In this document: one piece after another, positions 47,793 to 50,515 of the stretch
Numbering within the stretch: position 1 is the first letter of the stretch
How the letters are laid out: the number at the start of each line of letters is the position of its first letter
Origin: Lacrimispora amygdalina
Lineage (GTDB): Bacteria; Bacillota; Clostridia; Lachnospirales; Lachnospiraceae
Direction of reading: 5' to 3'
Assembly (NCBI RefSeq): GCF_003432035.1
Contig: NZ_QOHO01000007.1
Location: 1-50,515 of the forward strand
Length of the DNA: 50,515 nucleotides
Notes under the pieces: model-generated
Told to the model about the DNA's origin: nothing
Databases searched by the model: none
What the model saw: only the letters and a program-made list of their open reading frames with translations
Made by a program: the position numbers and the translations under genes

Positions 47793-49898
47793 TTATGGAT
47801 TAACCAGGTTCCATAGCAGGATAGTATTTGCCACCTGTATCATAGTAAATAGCATTGAATTCAAGAATGCTGCAGTCCACACATTATGTGTCTTTTCGAA
47901 TATTTTTCTAGTGAATATAGCTGCTATTAACAACGAAGGAATCAACCCTAAAAGTCCGATTGAAATCATACCGCTATTTGACCAATGAGCTTTTCCTGTA
48001 ATGAAGAATGTTCCATATTGGTAAACAAACCATAACACTAGACCGCCTGTTGTAGACAATATTGCTACTAAATTGCCATGTTTTAAAGCTCTTGTAGTTG
48101 CATTAATTGAAATTGATATAACGAGGTAGAACACGAAAAACATCGGTAAGTATTTTAGCATTGTTATAAAGTGTTCTGATTTAAATGTTTTTACGGCAAA
48201 AGTCCATATTCTAAAATCAACATTTAATACATTATTTATAATAAACAGAATTATATATCCTGCAATTACTGTAATGGCAGCAGTTAAAAATGCAGCAAAT
48301 ATCGAAACCGGCTTTACTTTCAAACCATATTCAGCAAGTCCTGCACCACTTGGTTTATTAATGAAGTAATACATCATTACAACTATAATTGCGAATAGCA
48401 GTCCAAGATTTAAGCTAAAGAAGGCATACCAGTTAGAAGTTGTTGAGTTAAAGTAAGCACTTTGAGCAAAAGCTTTAAACTTAAACAAAATAAGTATATC
48501 GATTACAGAGATTGCAGTTGTTATAAACGCCCCCATTGCATAGCTTGCAAATCTTCCGCTGCTATCTTTTGAAGCTTTCAATTTACTTATAATACCAATT
48601 AATAGCATGATTACAGCAAATATTATCATTATAGTTCTAAGAAGCTTAATACTACCTGCAACCTGGACGAACATCTCATCTATATTAGTTAATGTCACGA
48701 ATAAAGACGCCGGTAATATTGTATATACCATAACTACAGACCAATAAATTACTTTGTCCAATTTCTTTTTTGGTAACGGTACAGCAGATACTTCTTCTGT
48801 AACCGCATTTTTTAAGAATCCGTTCTTCGTTATTAACGAGATAAATGGTACGAAGAATAAAAAGAATCCGATTAATGCTACAAAATTACCTGCTTCTTTT
48901 AACCACCACGCTTGATTAGCTGATACCATATTTACAAGAGTCATATCAGGTGTATAAACTCCCTTAAAAGCAGTCTGGAAGAAGTCGATAATGTGTGATT
49001 CAACTGTAACAGAAAAATGGTTCTGTGCATGTGTCTCGTTCACTAAATACACAATATGTTTTCCAGCTTGTGATTCTCTTACGGTTTTTCCGTCAAGCAC
49101 CAGATCACCTGATGGAACATCATAAAATTCTCCTGATTTTCTTTCAGCATCATTATTTTTACCTAAAAACACAGCTCCACTTTCACTATTATTAATAAAA
49201 TCTTTATAGAACATTCCTTCTCCCTTATTACCAAAGAAGAACTCATCATAATGCCCTGATACGATACCCATTGTTCTGTTGCCGTATGAAGCTAAAATTG
49301 TTTCAAGGGGAGCAACATTGTTTGTGAATGTAAAATCAGCACTTTCAGGAATTGCTGCATATATCATTCTATGTCCACTTTGCAATGATTGCATTTCATC
49401 AAAAAATACAGCCATAACTGTTGATAAACCACCCATTGAATGTCCGCTACATCCAATATAACCATTACCATCTTTGTCCTTTAGCGTATAAGGTTGGTTA
49501 TAAGCATATGTAACCGCGTCAGACATTGAGAACACCCAGAATGTTCCAAGCTCTGTTCCGTTTGGAATATCTGCCGACCAACGTGACAATCCGTGGTCAT
49601 ATTGATCCACTACTAAAACAATGAATCCTCTTCGTGACATCTCAACTGCTGTTGCATCTTGCATTTCCTTTGAATTCAGATAGCCATGTGTGAGTACAAT
49701 AACCGGTCTGGGATTATTGGGACCTGCACCTTTTGGCATATACAAGTTCGCCGCTAAAGTTCCTCTTTCTGTATCAAAACTTAGCTGTGAAACTTTTACA
49801 GAATTAAAATCCGAATTAATTACGCTTGCAAAAATACTTCCTAAAATTATTAGGACCAGCGCAATTGCTAAAGACTTCAATGCTTTTCTACTCTCCAT
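47793..49898 (-). CDS. Serine alpha/beta-hydrolase fused to a multi-pass membrane domain
   Basis: A 701-residue protein. An N-terminal signal/anchor helix (residues about 9-28) is followed by an extracytoplasmic alpha/beta hydrolase (oxyanion region LTHGYLNSKE, nucleophile Ser154 in GHSMGG, His in ETHAQNHF), and from about residue 340 by roughly ten membrane helices. The fold is a dienelactone-hydrolase-like enzyme joined to a transporter-like domain of no family I recognise. GGGAGG about ten bases upstream of the ATG. It stands next to the MarR/AraC pair in an AT-rich block and may be regulated by them. Substrate unknown; an ester or peptide is likely. Confidence 0.8.
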   Translation of the reverse strand: MESRKALKSLAIALVLIILGSIFASVINSDFNSVKVSQLSFDTERGTLAANLYMPKGAGPNNPRPVIVLTHGYLNSKEMQDATAVEMSRRGFIVLVVDQYDHGLSRWSADIPNGTELGTFWVFSMSDAVTYAYNQPYTLKDKDGNGYIGCSGHSMGGLSTVMAVFFDEMQSLQSGHRMIYAAIPESADFTFTNNVAPLETILASYGNRTMGIVSGHYDEFFFGNKGEGMFYKDFINNSESGAVFLGKNNDAERKSGEFYDVPSGDLVLDGKTVRESQAGKHIVYLVNETHAQNHFSVTVESHIIDFFQTAFKGVYTPDMTLVNMVSANQAWWLKEAGNFVALIGFFLFFVPFISLITKNGFLKNAVTEEVSAVPLPKKKLDKVIYWSVVMVYTILPASLFVTLTNIDEMFVQVAGSIKLLRTIMIIFAVIMLLIGIISKLKASKDSSGRFASYAMGAFITTAISVIDILILFKFKAFAQSAYFNSTTSNWYAFFSLNLGLLFAIIVVMMYYFINKPSGAGLAEYGLKVKPVSIFAAFLTAAITVIAGYIILFIINNVLNVDFRIWTFAVKTFKSEHFITMLKYLPMFFVFYLVISISINATTRALKHGNLVAILSTTGGLVLWFVYQYGTFFITGKAHWSNSGMISIGLLGLIPSLLIAAIFTRKIFEKTHNVWTAAFLNSMLFTMIQVANTILLWNLVNP

Positions 49899-49978
49899 TA
49901 TAGTTTAACCTCCCAATAAATTATTGTAAATTTGAGTAGTACCCCGTTGTTTTTCAATTAATAGAATATCATTTGATA

Positions 49979-49989
49979 GCGATTATCGC
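49979..49989. promoter_or_regulatory. Palindrome upstream of the hydrolase fusion gene
   Basis: GCGATTATCGC is a perfect 11-bp odd palindrome about 80 bases before the hydrolase start. It could be an operator; no clean -35/-10 pair was recognised near it. Confidence 0.3.
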
Positions 49990-50086
49990 AGTGAAATATC
50001 TTATCGAATAATTGTAATTTCATAATATATACGCTGCTTAAAAAGCATTATTATTACTATATACGTTAACCAAATTTCCAATAATA

Positions 50087-50308
50087 TTAGGATGCGGGCT
50101 TACCATCTATCTCGCTGAAGAATTTACTGTAACTGGGATTCAGGCAATTAAACATCTCGTTAGGCAAATTTGAAAAACATAGGATTTTCCCTTTGCACCT
50201 GATAACTGTTTGGATTGCTATGGCCTCCTGTTCGTCTTCCGGTTGCTTTTTCAGAAAAATGTCGCATATAGACCAGTTTTTCATATCCATCAAGTCGCAC
50301 AATCGCAA
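50087..50308 (-). CDS. Hypothetical short protein, possibly a gene fragment
   Basis: A 73-codon frame with a plausible protein composition (QPEDEQEAIAIQTVIRCKGK and SKFFSEIDGKPAS) but no recognised domain. It starts with TTG (ATG at 50290 is an alternative) and lacks a ribosome site, so it may be the remains of a longer gene interrupted at the island edge. A competing 49-codon frame overlaps it. Confidence 0.3.
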   Translation of the reverse strand: MRLCDLMDMKNWSICDIFLKKQPEDEQEAIAIQTVIRCKGKILCFSNLPNEMFNCLNPSYSKFFSEIDGKPAS

Positions 50309-50399
50309 CCATTTATAAATTCCTTAACTAGTAAATTCTCGCCTTATTTTTCTTCAAAAGCAGGGATGAACCATGGGGGCGAAAATGATGCAGGTTAAA

Positions 50400-50459
50400 G
50401 AGCCGGGGTCAAAAGCTTCCCCGACTCGGCTAACATCAGCCCGCAAAATGCGGGCTGAT
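50400..50459. repeat. Two tandem strong hairpins near the right edge
   Basis: First, AGCCG-GGG with CCCC-GACT-CGGCT (about 50401-50431). Second, a perfect stem of ATCAGCCCGCA (50435-50445) with TGCGGGCTGAT (50449-50459). No clear T run follows immediately. They may end a gene beyond the window or be mobile-element ends. Confidence 0.5.
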
Positions 50460-50515
50460 AAGACTTTTTCATCGGGGTCGGATTTCAAAAATCCTATAAA
50501 TCATGACCACCGGCT

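Noticed and set aside
50256-50408. Alternative 49-codon minus-strand frame (MVAIVRLDGYEKL...) overlapping the hypothetical 50087-50308 gene
   Set aside because: It also lacks a ribosome site and has no recognisable family; neither frame can be favoured with certainty.
1-50515. CRISPR arrays, tRNA or rRNA genes, transposases, prophage
   Set aside because: No regularly spaced repeats, cloverleaf or rRNA-like stretches, or transposase/phage proteins were recognised on either strand.

Overview
The window looks like the chromosome of an anaerobic, spore-forming Firmicute, most likely a Lachnospiraceae (Clostridium cluster XIVa) relative. The reasons are a complete spoIIIA operon, AGGAGG-type ribosome sites almost everywhere, an Ech-type [NiFe] hydrogenase, a glutamate 2,3-aminomutase, and several small families (CD3324, DUF3877, DUF1062, DUF3796) that I know mainly from clostridia. 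No rRNA, tRNA, CRISPR array, intact transposase or phage module was seen.

Layout. 1-6,240: an edge-truncated small gene, then (minus strand) spoIIIAA-AH followed by an Asp23/Gls24 gene with its own promoter. 6,240-15,350: mostly minus-strand housekeeping and accessory genes: a chemoreceptor, a YkvI-like transporter, a PaaI thioesterase (plus strand), an NlpC/P60 hydrolase, a DUF3877 protein, two overlapping aspartoacylase-family genes (one without its catalytic residues), a DUF1062 protein, a CD3324 regulator and a pentapeptide-repeat protein. 15,480-24,710 (plus): an eight-gene CoA-dependent organic-acid operon (two acyl-CoA dehydrogenases, class III CoA-transferase, EtfBA, acyl-CoA ligase, desulforedoxin-like protein, GntP permease). 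It is followed by a decayed RdgB/HAM1-like gene and a minus-strand LysR regulator. 26,215-31,180 (minus): a probable comEA-response regulator-acyltransferase-hydrolase-rlmH operon. 31,195-33,970: YdcZ transporter, TPP riboswitch with thiT, and glutamate 2,3-aminomutase. 33,989-44,901 (minus): one twelve-gene operon, echABCDEF-hypABFCDE, giving a membrane-bound ferredoxin-dependent hydrogenase together with its NiFe-cofactor maturation machinery. 45,195-45,895: an XRE regulator/DUF3796 membrane protein pair under a perfect 15-bp inverted-repeat operator. 46,000-50,100: an AT-rich block with TTG starts (PocR-AraC regulator, MarR regulator, hydrolase fused to a polytopic membrane domain), probably acquired.

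How the parts fit. The Ech/Hyp operon provides H2 evolution from reduced ferredoxin with ion pumping. The acyl-CoA operon provides uptake, CoA activation and ETF-linked oxidation or reduction of an unidentified carboxylic acid, possibly as an electron sink, and is probably controlled by the LysR protein next to it. The most unusual items are the desulforedoxin-like protein inside the acyl-CoA operon, the catalytically degenerate aspartoacylase paralog, the acyltransferase/hydrolase/response-regulator operon, the serine hydrolase fused to a multi-pass membrane domain, and a TPP switch whose terminator stem contains the Shine-Dalgarno sequence. Functional names rest on motif recognition by eye; no database search was possible.
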